DNA of 40,423 bases from assembly GCA_002691685.1 (NCBI GenBank), contig NZIQ01000089.1, forward strand, positions 6,283 through 46,705. The letters are read 5' to 3'. The notes beneath the pieces were generated by a model. That model searched no databases, was not told the origin of the DNA, and saw only the letters and a list, made by a program, of their open reading frames with translations. How positions within the stretch are numbered: position 1 is the first letter of the stretch; every line of letters starts with the position of its first letter. Made by a program: the position numbers and the translations under genes. Of this stretch, positions 9,280 through 20,012 are shown in pieces. Source of the DNA: Flavobacteriaceae bacterium. GTDB lineage: Bacteria > Bacteroidota > Bacteroidia > Flavobacteriales > Flavobacteriaceae.

Positions 9280-10236
9280 ATGCAAGCTTACAAAAACGAG
9301 CACGAAACCATTCCTGGGAATCCCTCTACAGCTAAAAGCAGTGCGGTTCAACTTCGAGCAAAGGCCACAAAGGAAGATTTACTGTTATTGTCTGAATCGG
9401 ATTGGAGGTTTTGGAAAACCAACGGCTATATCGTAATCAAAGGAGCTATCTCTGCAGCGCAAGCAGTAAAAACAGTAGATTTTCTCTGGGAATTTGAAGA
9501 AAAAAATCCTGACGATTCTAGCACTTGGTACACCTGCGCCCGAGCAGAAATGCAGATGAAAGAACTTGTCAATACCGGAATGGTTGAAGTATACAATCAC
9601 CAAACGCTGTGGTCCAACCGTCAAAGTTCAACGATACACAAAGCATTCTCGGATATTTGGGGCATAAAGAAACTCTGGGTTACTATTGACCGAGCGAATC
9701 TCAATTTTCCGAACAAACCGGGATTTGAATATAAAGGATTCATACATTGGGACTACGACCCGCAAACCAATCCTCAAAACGTGCAAGGGGTTTTAGCACT
9801 TGCCGATCAAACCGATGAGCAGATGGGTGGATTTCAATGTGTCCCCTGGCTTTTTCAAAATTTTGAAGCTTGGAATGAGCAGCAACCCGAAGATAAAAAT
9901 CCATTTATTCCCAATTTAAAAGGACTTGAAGATAAAATAGTCAAAGTTCCTTTAGAGGCTGGAGACCTTCTTATTTTCAACAGTCAACTGGCTCACGGAA
10001 TTCGTCCAAATAACAGCAAAGACAAAGTGCGCATCGCACAATATATTTCGATGATGCCCGCAGAAGAACACAACCTGAGTCTCAAAGAATGGCGTATCAA
10101 CTCTTGGGAAAATAGAATTGCGCCTGAGGGATATGCCTTTCCTGGTGATCCGAGAAACTGGGAAAAAACAAAATACCAAACAGCTGAACTAAGTGAACTT
10201 GGGAAAAAACTACTCGGACTTGAAGCTTGGTCATAA
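9280..10236 (+). CDS. Phytanoyl-CoA dioxygenase (PhyH) family Fe(II)/2OG oxygenase
   Basis: FWKTNGYIVIKGAIS, iron ligands HWDYD and LAHGIRPN, distal Arg; 3 bp after the esterase stop. Confidence 0.82.
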   Translation: MQAYKNEHETIPGNPSTAKSSAVQLRAKATKEDLLLLSESDWRFWKTNGYIVIKGAISAAQAVKTVDFLWEFEEKNPDDSSTWYTCARAEMQMKELVNTGMVEVYNHQTLWSNRQSSTIHKAFSDIWGIKKLWVTIDRANLNFPNKPGFEYKGFIHWDYDPQTNPQNVQGVLALADQTDEQMGGFQCVPWLFQNFEAWNEQQPEDKNPFIPNLKGLEDKIVKVPLEAGDLLIFNSQLAHGIRPNNSKDKVRIAQYISMMPAEEHNLSLKEWRINSWENRIAPEGYAFPGDPRNWEKTKYQTAELSELGKKLLGLEAWS

Positions 10237-10269
10237 GCGCTTATTTTATACATTTAATCAAAATCCACA

Positions 10270-13200
10270 TTGATGAAAATTTTTCGATTACTAATGCTTT
10301 GTTTGTGCGCCTCAGGTTTTGCACAAGAGATGAACACCTATTTTGATGCCGTCAAATTTAGAAATATTGGTCCCTTTAGAGGAGGTCGTGCCAATGCAGG
10401 CACAGGAGTTGTTGGAGATGTACTAACCTATTATATGGGAACCACTGGTGGTGGAGTTTGGAAAACTTCAGACGCAGGGCAACACTGGACAAATATTTCT
10501 GACGGCTATTTTAAAACGAGTTCTGTCGGAGCTATTGCCGTATCTGAAAGTCATTCTAATGTAATTTATGTAGGTATGGGAGAACATGCTCCAAGAGGTG
10601 TAATGACCTCTCATGGAGATGGTGTATACAAATCAAAAGATGCAGGAAAAACCTGGGAGCATATGGGATTAGAACAAACACAGCACATCTCAAGAATTGT
10701 GGTTCATCCTGACAATCCAGATATCTTATGGGTAGCAGCCCAGGGACCCTTGCATGGGGCTTCTCAGCACAGAGGTATTTACAAATCAACCGATGGCGGA
10801 AAATCTTGGACGAAAACATTGTACAACAACAACTTGAGTGGGGCCAGTGAACTCAGTATAGACGCACAAAATCCTGATGTATTATACGCTGCAATGTGGG
10901 AACATCTTCGAACACCCTGGAAAGTAATCTCAGGAGGAGAGGGAAGTGGACTCTACAAATCTTCCGATGGAGGTATGACTTGGAAAAGCATTCACAATGG
11001 CTTACCTAAAGAAAAAGGTAAGATGGCCATTGCGGCATCTCGAGCAAATTCGAATAAAGTTGTGGCTCTAATTGAAAGTGACTCTAATCAAGAAAAAGGA
11101 GGCTTATTCGTTTCAAACAACGGTGGTGCAAAATGGACACGAGTAAGTGGAGACCATAGATTGATTCAGCGCGCCTGGTATTATATTGAAATAGCGCTTG
11201 ACCCTCTTGATGAGGATACTATTTATGTGCTAAGTGCAGGCGCGTATAAGTCTATTGATGGCGGAAAAAACTGGGAACGTATTCGAAGTGCACATGGTGA
11301 CTATCACGATTTATGGATCAACCCAAAAGACTCCAACAACTTAATTCTTACCAGCGATGGAGGAAGTGAAGTAAGTTTTAATGCTGGAAAACACTGGTCG
11401 AGAATAGACCATCTGCCGACGGCACAATTCTACAGGGTGACTACAGACCGATTATTCCCATACAATGTTTACGGGGGACAACAAGACAACACCTCAGTTA
11501 AAATTGCGAGCATCGGAATGGGGAGCCGAGGAATTTCAGAGCGACACTGGTCAGCTTCTGCAGGAGGTGAAAGTGCCTTTTTGGCCTTTGATCCAGATGC
11601 ACCCAATAAGGTCATGGGAGGAAGTTACTTAGGTACCATAGAACTTTTGGATATCGAAAGTTCAACTAGCACGAATATCATGATTGAGCCCAACCTCTAT
11701 CTTGGATTAGCCGCACGAGACATGAAATACTTATACAACTGGAACGCACCAATCCTGCGATCTATACATGAGGAAAATACGTATTTTCACGGTGCGCAAT
11801 ACCTGTTGAAAACAACAGACGAAGGACTTTCATGGAAAGAGATATCACCAGATTTAACGCGAAATGACGACGGCAAACAAGGAAAAGGTGGAGGTCCTTT
11901 AACCAATGAAGCAGTAGGAGCTGAAAACTACGGCACTTTGAGTTATGTAATTGAATCGCCGCACGAGGCAGGCGTAATTTACACAGGTAGTGATGATGGA
12001 CTGCTCTACCTCACCAAAGATGGTGGTGAAACTTGGACCAATATCACCCCTAAAAATCTGAATGAAACACTCATAAACAGCATTGAGGTGTCACCTCACG
12101 ATCCAGCAACGGTATATTTTGCGTCTACTCGTTATAAGTTCAATGATTTTACTCCTGAAATATATAAAAGTGAAGATTACGGTAAGTCTTGGAAGTTGAT
12201 GACCAACGGTATTGGTCAAAATTCATACACTAGAGTGATTCGCGAGGATACCCAAAGAAAAGACTTACTCTTTGCGGGAACATTCGACGGTCTTTACGTT
12301 TCGTTTAATGGTGGTAAGAAATGGCGTTCGCTTCAGTTAAACCTACCTATAACACCTATAACCGATATCGCCGTTGCTCATGATGATGTCATTATTGCCA
12401 CTCAAGGACGTTCGTTTTGGGTTTTAGATGATTTAGAATTAATAAGACAATACAAAAATCGAAAATCGAAAGATATTACACTTTATACTCCATCGAACAC
12501 CATATGGCCAAATTGGTACGGTGGAATGAATTCAAATGCTGCAGATGGAACAGGAATGTTTACGGGGGTTAACCCTGCCTCAGGAATGGTTATTTATTAT
12601 GAGATTGATAAAGTAAATTCTAATGAGGTGCTTCGTCTGAACATAAAAAATGAAGCTGGTGAACTGGTCAATACTTTTTCTTCTCAATCCGATGCCCATT
12701 ATATTGCTTATGAAGGCGCCCCAAGCAGAGACCCTGTTTTATCTACTAAAAAAGGAATAAATCGTTTTGTTTGGAACCTGAGACACCAAAGTTTACCGGG
12801 AATACCCAAAGTATACATTGAAGGAGGGTTCAGTGGGCACAAAGCGATTCCAGGAACATACACGCTTGAATTGAGCTATGGTGATAAACAGGCTCAACAA
12901 TCCACTACAATCGGAGCTAACCCGCTTATTAATTTAAATGCTGAAGCCTACGATGAATATCACGAATTTATGAGTGCTGCTGAAAAGACCTACTCTGTAA
13001 TGACCTATAATACAGTGGCTTTATACAATATTCAACAAAAACTCAAATCGGTTCTAGAAGGTAAAGCAATTGATGCTAATTCCCCGTTATATACTGAAGG
13101 AATGCGCTTATTAGAATCGCTCAAGGGTTGGGATGCGCTCATGGTACAACGACTCTCTAAAGCTTATGATGACGTTGAAAATTATGAAAACGGATTTACG

Positions 13201-13392
13201 GCCTACTACATCACCTTGATTAATCAAGCCGATAGCTCCATCCCCAAAATCACCGAAGGGACTAAAGCTAAAATGACAGTATTGAATCAAAGATGGAATG
13301 CTCTACATGAAGAAGCAAAAAAGCTTGAAGCCTTAATTGAGCAATTTAATCGCAAGGCATTTGAAAACGGTCTTGGACTCCTTTCGAACTAA
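10270..13392 (+). CDS. Secreted sortilin/VPS10-like beta-propeller protein with Asp-box repeats (glycosyl-hydrolase-like)
   Basis: Signal peptide; about 11 SxDxGxxW-like motifs ([63 protein letters not shown] and others). Confidence 0.82.
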   Translation: MMKIFRLLMLCLCASGFAQEMNTYFDAVKFRNIGPFRGGRANAGTGVVGDVLTYYMGTTGGGVWKTSDAGQHWTNISDGYFKTSSVGAIAVSESHSNVIYVGMGEHAPRGVMTSHGDGVYKSKDAGKTWEHMGLEQTQHISRIVVHPDNPDILWVAAQGPLHGASQHRGIYKSTDGGKSWTKTLYNNNLSGASELSIDAQNPDVLYAAMWEHLRTPWKVISGGEGSGLYKSSDGGMTWKSIHNGLPKEKGKMAIAASRANSNKVVALIESDSNQEKGGLFVSNNGGAKWTRVSGDHRLIQRAWYYIEIALDPLDEDTIYVLSAGAYKSIDGGKNWERIRSAHGDYHDLWINPKDSNNLILTSDGGSEVSFNAGKHWSRIDHLPTAQFYRVTTDRLFPYNVYGGQQDNTSVKIASIGMGSRGISERHWSASAGGESAFLAFDPDAPNKVMGGSYLGTIELLDIESSTSTNIMIEPNLYLGLAARDMKYLYNWNAPILRSIHEENTYFHGAQYLLKTTDEGLSWKEISPDLTRNDDGKQGKGGGPLTNEAVGAENYGTLSYVIESPHEAGVIYTGSDDGLLYLTKDGGETWTNITPKNLNETLINSIEVSPHDPATVYFASTRYKFNDFTPEIYKSEDYGKSWKLMTNGIGQNSYTRVIREDTQRKDLLFAGTFDGLYVSFNGGKKWRSLQLNLPITPITDIAVAHDDVIIATQGRSFWVLDDLELIRQYKNRKSKDITLYTPSNTIWPNWYGGMNSNAADGTGMFTGVNPASGMVIYYEIDKVNSNEVLRLNIKNEAGELVNTFSSQSDAHYIAYEGAPSRDPVLSTKKGINRFVWNLRHQSLPGIPKVYIEGGFSGHKAIPGTYTLELSYGDKQAQQSTTIGANPLINLNAEAYDEYHEFMSAAEKTYSVMTYNTVALYNIQQKLKSVLEGKAIDANSPLYTEGMRLLESLKGWDALMVQRLSKAYDDVENYENGFTAYYITLINQADSSIPKITEGTKAKMTVLNQRWNALHEEAKKLEALIEQFNRKAFENGLGLLSN

Positions 13393-13394
13393 AC

Positions 13395-14138
13395 TTAAGT
13401 CAACACATTAAATAAAATTCCAGCTACAACAGCTCCTGTAAAAGGACCCAAAACTGGAATCCAAGCATATGTCCAATCGGCATTCTTGTTTTTTCGTGGC
13501 AAGAACTGATACACCAGTCTTGGCCCGAAATCACGAGCCGGATTAATGGCATAACCCGTTGTTCCTCCTAATGCTATACCAATGACCCATATTAAAATCC
13601 CGACGGGAAGCGCATCTAATGCTCCTAATCCAAAATTAGCTACCTCAAGGCCATCAATTTCAATCTTGGGCGCAACAATAAATAGTACTCCAAAGACCAG
13701 CATAAAGGTACCTATGGCCTCACTAAAAAAGTTGTTGTGAAATTTTCGAATAGCCGGTCCAGTGCAAAATGTGCCCCGAACAGTATCCTCATCTGTGGTT
13801 GCTTTATAGTGGTCCACATACAAAAGGTAGGCCAGCCAACTTCCGAGCATAGCCCCACCTAATTGTGCGAGCATATAGCCTCCTGCCATAGACCACTGAA
13901 ATTTTCCTGCCACGGCTAATCCTAAGGTCACTGCTGGATTTAAATGTGCCCCGCTGCTTTCGGCAGTTATAAATACGGCTACAAAAACAGCAAAACCCCA
14001 TGCTGAAGTAATCAACACTAAGGGAGTTTCATTTTCACCATAAGTCTTTTTTAAGTTCACATTGGCTACCACCCCAGCTCCTAGTAATAAGAGTACTGCG
14101 GTTCCCACAAATTCTGCGATTAAAGGATTTTCGATCAT
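13395..14138 (-). CDS. glpF: Glycerol uptake facilitator (MIP/aquaporin family)
   Basis: Two NPA boxes: AHLNPAVTLG and INPARDFGPR (Asp after NPAR suggests glycerol facilitator); 4-bp overlap with glpD. Confidence 0.92.
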   Translation of the reverse strand: MIENPLIAEFVGTAVLLLLGAGVVANVNLKKTYGENETPLVLITSAWGFAVFVAVFITAESSGAHLNPAVTLGLAVAGKFQWSMAGGYMLAQLGGAMLGSWLAYLLYVDHYKATTDEDTVRGTFCTGPAIRKFHNNFFSEAIGTFMLVFGVLFIVAPKIEIDGLEVANFGLGALDALPVGILIWVIGIALGGTTGYAINPARDFGPRLVYQFLPRKNKNADWTYAWIPVLGPFTGAVVAGILFNVLT

Positions 14139-15685
14139 AATATATATTGATTTATTAGTTGTTCAGCTTTGCTTATTTCTTCTTGTACCCAGTCTTCGTC
14201 TCGATCTAATTCAGCTGCCATGATTTTAGCAATAATTGGCACAAGACTAAGGGTTTCTTTGGCGTTTAAAAATAAACATCGATTTCTTCTGGCAACGATG
14301 TCTTCCACATGTAGCGCCATCTCGCAACGCACGCTCCATATGATTTGATTTTTGCTAAGGTGAAAGTATTCTGAAAGTGATTTATTGTCTTCCTGAGGAC
14401 CGGTATTTTCGACCTTGTCCTTATCTGACCCGTAAAAATGCAAGGGGCCATCGAAGTTATCCATCTGCATATAACCGTGTAGTTTGAGCTTCTCTGTATT
14501 GCAGGGAATCATTTCTAAATCCCCGACTATAGTTGCTGTATCTAAGGTGTCTTCTGCCATTTTACGGTAGGTTGTCCATTTTCCTCCAAGGATACTGACC
14601 AGACCACTTTCACTGACATTTACCTTGTGATGCCTTGAAATTTCCTTGGATTTTACATTGGGATCATTAACTGAAACTAAAGGACGTAATCCAGCAAAAA
14701 CACTTTTGACATCTGCTCTTTTGGGCTTATTTTTCATGTATAAGGCAGCATTACTCAAGATAAAATCAATTTCTTCTTCAAGCGCTTGAGGTTCTACTGC
14801 AATGTTGTCTAGAGGGGTATCTGTTGTTCCTACAACTACGTGGTCATGCCAGGGAACCGCAAATAACACTCTGCCATCTGTGGTATTAGGTATCATAAAA
14901 GCATGTTCGCCTTCTAAAAAAGAGGAGTCCAAAACCAAATGCACGCCTTGACTTGCTGTAAGCATTTTTGGTTTATTGGGCTCATCAAGTTGTAAAATAC
15001 CGTCGGCAAAAACTCCAGTCGCGTTGATTAATACTTTTGTTTTCACCTGATGTATTTCACCGCTTTCGTTATCTCTAATGGTTGCCCCTGATATTTTCTC
15101 ATTCGTTTTGCTGATCTCGACAAGCTCCATATAATTTAAGAGACAACCACCTAAATCAACAGCAGTTTGCGCTAAAGTAACGGCCATTCTCGCGTCGTCA
15201 AACTGTCCGTCATGATAAATGACACCACCGTGTAACTCTTCTTCGTTTAGATTGTCTAATAGTTCCAGGGTTTCTTCTTTACTAATCCATGAGGAGGCTT
15301 TTAAGCCTAATTTACCCGCCATCATATCATAGATTTTAAGCCCTAAACCATAGTATAATCCAGCCCACCAATGGTAGGTTGGAATAATAAAGCTCATGTC
15401 TTGCACCAAGTGTGGCGCATTGAGCTTCATCAGACCTCTTTCTTTCAGGGCTTCAATGACCAATGAAACATCACCGTTTTGCAGGTAGCGCACACCACCG
15501 TGCACCAGTTTTGTGCTTCTTGAAGAGGTTCCCTTGGCAAAATCATACTTTTCGACCAAAAGAGTTTTATAACCCCGTTGTGCGGCATCAACAGCTATAC
15601 CCAAACCACTTGCGCCTCCTCCAACGACAACTACATCCCACTGTTCTGTAGATGTAAGTTGACTTAATTGTTGTTTTCTATTCAT
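14135..15685 (-). CDS. glpD: Glycerol-3-phosphate dehydrogenase (FAD)
   Basis: VVVGGGASGLGIAVDAAQRGYKTLLVE, TSSRSTKLVHGGVRYLQ, GGKWTTYRKMAEDT. Confidence 0.95.
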   Translation of the reverse strand: MNRKQQLSQLTSTEQWDVVVVGGGASGLGIAVDAAQRGYKTLLVEKYDFAKGTSSRSTKLVHGGVRYLQNGDVSLVIEALKERGLMKLNAPHLVQDMSFIIPTYHWWAGLYYGLGLKIYDMMAGKLGLKASSWISKEETLELLDNLNEEELHGGVIYHDGQFDDARMAVTLAQTAVDLGGCLLNYMELVEISKTNEKISGATIRDNESGEIHQVKTKVLINATGVFADGILQLDEPNKPKMLTASQGVHLVLDSSFLEGEHAFMIPNTTDGRVLFAVPWHDHVVVGTTDTPLDNIAVEPQALEEEIDFILSNAALYMKNKPKRADVKSVFAGLRPLVSVNDPNVKSKEISRHHKVNVSESGLVSILGGKWTTYRKMAEDTLDTATIVGDLEMIPCNTEKLKLHGYMQMDNFDGPLHFYGSDKDKVENTGPQEDNKSLSEYFHLSKNQIIWSVRCEMALHVEDIVARRNRCLFLNAKETLSLVPIIAKIMAAELDRDEDWVQEEISKAEQLINQYIL

Positions 15686-15689
15686 TAAA

Positions 15690-17165
15690 TCAGTGTACCT
15701 TTTCTATTCGATTATTCCACATTTCAATAATTTTTTTGGCGTCGTTATCTGGTGAGGGATGAAAGATTTTATCCTCTTGCCACATGGTTTTAATTTCGTC
15801 TTTTGAAGACCAGAATCCAACCGCTAGACCAGCCAAAAATGCGGCGCCCATTGCTGTAGTTTCTGTTTCTTTAGGCCTTACTACTTCTGTGTTCAATAAA
15901 TCAGATTGTATTTGCATGAGTAAATTGTTATTACTAGCTCCACCATCTACCTTTAAACTAGAAAATTGAAGGCCCGCATCTTTTTGCATTTCTACAATGA
16001 TTTCCATTGACCTTAACGCAATAGCTTCAAGGGCTGCTCTTGCGATATGCGCATCTGTAGTTCCTCTGGTGAGTCCAATGATTGCTCCGGTTGCATTTGG
16101 ATTCCAGTAGGGTGCACCCAAACCTGTAAGGGCTGGAATGAATGTAACACCACCGTTGTCTTTAACACTTGATGCCAAAGCCTCGATTTCAGGAGCACTA
16201 TCTATTAGACGTAGCTGATCTCTTAGCCATTGCACCAAAGCACCAGCGACAAAAATACTTCCTTCTATGGCGTATTCAACCTGGTCTCCAATTTTCCAGG
16301 CAATAGTAGTGAGCATATTATTTTTGGATTGTACGGCCATTTTTCCTGTATTCATGATACAAAAGCATCCGGTTCCATAGGTGTTTTTTACCTCTCCTTC
16401 ATTCCAACAAAGTTGACCGAATAAGGCGGCTTGTTGATCTCCAGCGATACCACTGATGGGTATCGAGGCGCCCAAAACTCTTGTATCTGTATGGGCGACT
16501 ATTCCTGAGGAAGACACAACCTCAGGCATCATTTTTTCAGGAACATCTAGCAATGTCATGAGCTCATTATCCCACCCTAGTTCGTGTATATTATAGAGAA
16601 GCGTTCTACTGGCGTTAGTAACATCAGTGACATGCTTTGAACCAGCTGTCAATTTATAGATCAACCAACTATCGATGGTGCCAAAAGCGAGGTCACCCTC
16701 TTTTGCTTGCTCTCGCAACTCATCCGATTGATCGAGAATCCATTTGATTTTTGTGCCTGAAAAATAGGCATCTAATACCAGGCCTGTTTTTTGAACGAAT
16801 AAATCAGCATTACCTTCTTTTTTTAGTGTTTCGCAGGTAGCACTCGTACGACGATCTTGCCAAACAATAGCCTTGCCCACTGGCAAGCCTGTTTTCTTGT
16901 TCCAAACTACTGTAGTCTCTCTTTGATTGGTAATTCCGATTGCAGCTATTTCTTCTAGACTTGTATTGGCTAGTTGAACTACCTCGTTAATTACCTTGAG
17001 CTGGGTATTCCATATTTCTTCTGCATCGTGTTCAACCCATCCATTTTGAGGAAAGTATTGCTGAAATTCTCGTTGAGCAGTAGCTATTTTTGTCCCTTTT
17101 TTATCAAAAAGAATGGCTCTTGAACTTGTGGTTCCAGCATCAATAGCAAGTATATACGATTTCAT
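15690..17165 (-). CDS. glpK: Glycerol kinase
   Basis: AIDAGTTSSRAILFDKKG, GITNQRETTVVWNKKTG, GGVTFIPALTGLGAPYW, KVDGGASNNNLLMQ. Confidence 0.96.
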   Translation of the reverse strand: MKSYILAIDAGTTSSRAILFDKKGTKIATAQREFQQYFPQNGWVEHDAEEIWNTQLKVINEVVQLANTSLEEIAAIGITNQRETTVVWNKKTGLPVGKAIVWQDRRTSATCETLKKEGNADLFVQKTGLVLDAYFSGTKIKWILDQSDELREQAKEGDLAFGTIDSWLIYKLTAGSKHVTDVTNASRTLLYNIHELGWDNELMTLLDVPEKMMPEVVSSSGIVAHTDTRVLGASIPISGIAGDQQAALFGQLCWNEGEVKNTYGTGCFCIMNTGKMAVQSKNNMLTTIAWKIGDQVEYAIEGSIFVAGALVQWLRDQLRLIDSAPEIEALASSVKDNGGVTFIPALTGLGAPYWNPNATGAIIGLTRGTTDAHIARAALEAIALRSMEIIVEMQKDAGLQFSSLKVDGGASNNNLLMQIQSDLLNTEVVRPKETETTAMGAAFLAGLAVGFWSSKDEIKTMWQEDKIFHPSPDNDAKKIIEMWNNRIEKVH

Positions 17166-17317
17166 ACTATTTATTTAGTCGTGTTAGTTGCGAACAAATT
17201 AGAAAAAAAATGGCACATAAGTGTTTAGGATAACTTAAGATTTGGTTTAGAAATCTTTGGTATTTATAAAGGTCTGAAAATACCTTACGTTTTAGCGCTT
17301 ATTTAATAATTGAACTG

Positions 17318-17629
17318 ATGAAATCTATAAATGACGACTAGTTCATCATTAGCTTAATTGCTTTGATTTTTGGAATTCTTGACTATTTATTGGGCTCACA
17401 AACTACTCACCAATATTGCAGAATGCATGGAGGTGACAATCCGATGCATATGGAAATTCACAAAAAACACATAATAGAATCTGAGAGAGAAAACGTCTTT
17501 ATTTGGAAAAGTGACGAGGGTGGAGTGTCTTAATTAAGTGATCAAAGCGCCGTTGAAATTTTTGTTGATTCCACAACTGCAGATGGCGAAAGAAAAATAA
17601 GGGTAATTGTTAAATCCGAAGAAGATTAA
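17318..17629 (+). pseudogene. Decayed small membrane-anchored protein gene with two in-frame stops
   Basis: Single frame reads MKSINDD*FIISLIALIFGILDYLLGSQTTHQYCRMHGGDNPMHMEIHKKHIIESERENVFIWKSDEGGVS*LSDQSAVEIFVDSTTADGERKIRVIVKSEED*; stops TAG at 17339 and TAA at 17531. Confidence 0.5.
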
Positions 17630-18297
17630 TTACGGTTCCAATCAAAATTATATTTCAATCGTATCACGTGATACTTTTGTTTAATCATTGTCACGTCTTT
17701 TGAGGTCTCAAGAAAATACCTGATTCCTAATTTTTGGTTTTTTGAAACTTTGATATTGGTAGAAAGGCCATAGCGATAAGACTTCTCTAGTTCTCCTTCT
17801 ACTTCTTTAATGTACTCCACAAAAAACGTAGGGTCGTAAGACCAATTCTTAATGTTCAATTCAAAAGAAGGTCTAAAGCGAATCGCTTGTTTGTTTTTAT
17901 CTAAGCCCTGAAGTGAATTTCTTTTTTGATAGGCCGAACGAAAAGCAAACTTACCAAGCTTCACCTTTTGCTTGAATTCAGCAGCAATCCTATACCTAAA
18001 AAAACTTTGATATCCTTGTATGGCACCACGATTATCATTTTTTCTCAAAAAGCGAAACTGAGCGGACAACTCAATTTTTTTGGAAGGGTTAAAATGAACA
18101 TCTGCTTCTGTAAAGAAATTGTCTATCGTCTCGTAATTTTCTTTTAATCTCAAGTTTTGACTCAGGCCTAACTCCCATTTACGTGCAATTGGAATCTCAA
18201 CCCCTATTTCGGTCCATAATTTGTTACTGCTTTGTTGGGCTTGGAGATTAAATAAAGCCATACAAAAAGAGAAAAATATGATTTTATTCGCTTTCAT
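17626..18297 (-). CDS. DUF2490 domain-containing protein (secreted/outer-membrane beta-barrel-like)
   Basis: Signal peptide, LWTEIGVEIPIARKWELGLSQNLRLKEN, alternating beta pattern, C-terminal LKYNFDWNRN. Confidence 0.75.
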   Translation of the reverse strand: MKANKIIFFSFCMALFNLQAQQSSNKLWTEIGVEIPIARKWELGLSQNLRLKENYETIDNFFTEADVHFNPSKKIELSAQFRFLRKNDNRGAIQGYQSFFRYRIAAEFKQKVKLGKFAFRSAYQKRNSLQGLDKNKQAIRFRPSFELNIKNWSYDPTFFVEYIKEVEGELEKSYRYGLSTNIKVSKNQKLGIRYFLETSKDVTMIKQKYHVIRLKYNFDWNRN

Positions 18298-18935
18298 TAG
18301 TAGAACAGATGAACTGTAATTTGACTTAATACTTTATCGACTTTAGCAACTTTGTGATATTTTATGACGCACCCTAATTTTTGCTCTTGAAGTTCAACTT
18401 CTTTGGAAATATTCTCTTCCAGACCCTCCATGTCATAGGGAATCATAAGTTGTATCTTTTGATCTGTCACACTCGGTGTTCTGTTCTGACTTTTCGTAGA
18501 AGGAGGCTTTTTTAAAAATTTCTCTCCAATAAAAATTGCGCTCAATACGATGATGTTCACTACTAAAAGTTCTAACGTATTTAGAAAGCCTTCTGAGAGC
18601 GAATTGATTACAGTCATACCTATAATGACAAATAAGTAAGTCATTTGATCGTTATGCAGAGGTTCCGTTCGAAACCGAATAATGCCGAAAATGGCAAACA
18701 AACCAAGTGCCATTCCCAGGTTTAGATCTAAGTTTTTGAGCGTGTAACACAAGAAATAAATCACCAAGCTGATGATTAAAAATGTAAAAGAAAACACTTT
18801 TAGAATAGCTTGCTTTCTAATCATGAGAATAAGTGAAGCGATAAAAACAAGATTAATTATAAACCTCGTTCCCATATCTAACCAATCAAATATCAATATT
18901 TCAATTTTATAAGGATTAAACACAAAGTAAAGCAT
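18297..18935 (-). CDS. DUF4956 domain-containing membrane protein
   Basis: Hydrophobic N-terminus with GLFAIFGIIRFRTEPL motif; start/stop junction with the DUF2490 gene. Confidence 0.75.
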   Translation of the reverse strand: MLYFVFNPYKIEILIFDWLDMGTRFIINLVFIASLILMIRKQAILKVFSFTFLIISLVIYFLCYTLKNLDLNLGMALGLFAIFGIIRFRTEPLHNDQMTYLFVIIGMTVINSLSEGFLNTLELLVVNIIVLSAIFIGEKFLKKPPSTKSQNRTPSVTDQKIQLMIPYDMEGLEENISKEVELQEQKLGCVIKYHKVAKVDKVLSQITVHLFY

Positions 18936-18970
18936 TTTAAACTTATTTGTATATTCATGATTCTTAAATA

Positions 18971-20008
18971 TTGACTATGAAAGACTTAAAGTATTTATTC
19001 GCCTATACAATACCCATGGTAACCGCAATAAGTATATATGCTAAAGGGGTGTTTACTTTTACCACTCCAATTTATGCTTTCATTGTAATTCCTGTTTTAG
19101 AACTCATCATCAAAGAGCGACATGACGATTTTAGCGAAGAAGAGCTTAGTTCAAGAAAACTCGATCGATTTTTTGATTTTTTATTATACCTCAACATCCC
19201 TTTTGTTTTTGTGCTTCTTTTTATAGGACTGAATAAACTTTCTGTTGAGACTTACACGCTATCTGAATATATCGGCCTAGTGCTGTCTCTAGGTATACTA
19301 CTAGCGACCAATGCCATAAATGTCGCTCATGAACTAGGGCACCGTAAAGATTTGTTTGAGCGTAGTTTAGGAAAACTTCTTCTTTTGCCTTGTCTCTACA
19401 TGCATTTTTATTTGGAGCATAATTTTGGGCATCACACCTATGTAGCAACCCCAGAAGATCCTGCCACTTCTAAAAAAAATCAAAGTGTTTATCATTTTTG
19501 GTTTAGCTCTGTCGTTGGCCAATATATCAATGCTTGGAACGTACAACTTCGTCTTCTCAAAAATAATAAGCACTCTTTTATATCGATACACAATGATATG
19601 ATTTGGTACCACTTTTTTCAACTGACCTACCTGTTAGTCGTTGCCTATTTCTTTGGACTGACAGGACTTTACTTTGCTATTGGAGTAGGTGTACTCTCCT
19701 TTATATTTTTGGAGACTATCAACTACATCGAACACTATGGGTTAGAGCGAAAAAAGCAGGCAAATGGCCGATACGAAAGGGTAAAGCCACACCATTCGTG
19801 GAATTCAAATCACCTGATTGGTCGCATTGTATTATACGAACTCACAAGACACAGTGATCATCATTTCATCGCGTCTAAAAAATACCAAATACTCGAAAAT
19901 AAGTCTGAAAGCCCTCAGCTACCTTATGGATATCCGACCTCAATACTCATTTCATTAGTCCCCCCACTTTGGTTTGGATTAATGAATAAACGTCTTCCGA
20001 AAGCTTAG
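18971..20008 (+). CDS. AlkB-type alkane 1-monooxygenase / integral-membrane di-iron hydroxylase
   Basis: His boxes HELGHRK, EHNFGHH, NYIEHYGL and LTRHSDHH in a multi-TM protein. Confidence 0.85.
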   Translation: MTMKDLKYLFAYTIPMVTAISIYAKGVFTFTTPIYAFIVIPVLELIIKERHDDFSEEELSSRKLDRFFDFLLYLNIPFVFVLLFIGLNKLSVETYTLSEYIGLVLSLGILLATNAINVAHELGHRKDLFERSLGKLLLLPCLYMHFYLEHNFGHHTYVATPEDPATSKKNQSVYHFWFSSVVGQYINAWNVQLRLLKNNKHSFISIHNDMIWYHFFQLTYLLVVAYFFGLTGLYFAIGVGVLSFIFLETINYIEHYGLERKKQANGRYERVKPHHSWNSNHLIGRIVLYELTRHSDHHFIASKKYQILENKSESPQLPYGYPTSILISLVPPLWFGLMNKRLPKA

Positions 20009-20012
20009 CTCT

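Noticed and set aside
13395-17165. glpK-glpD-glpF as an unusual system
   Set aside because: Standard glycerol uptake and catabolism operon; no unusual architecture.
19603-19857. Same-strand alternative-frame ORFs (19603-19857, 20666-20863, 21026-21292)
   Set aside because: Lie within the AlkB-type and TauE genes; the translations are frame-shifted membrane-protein codons.
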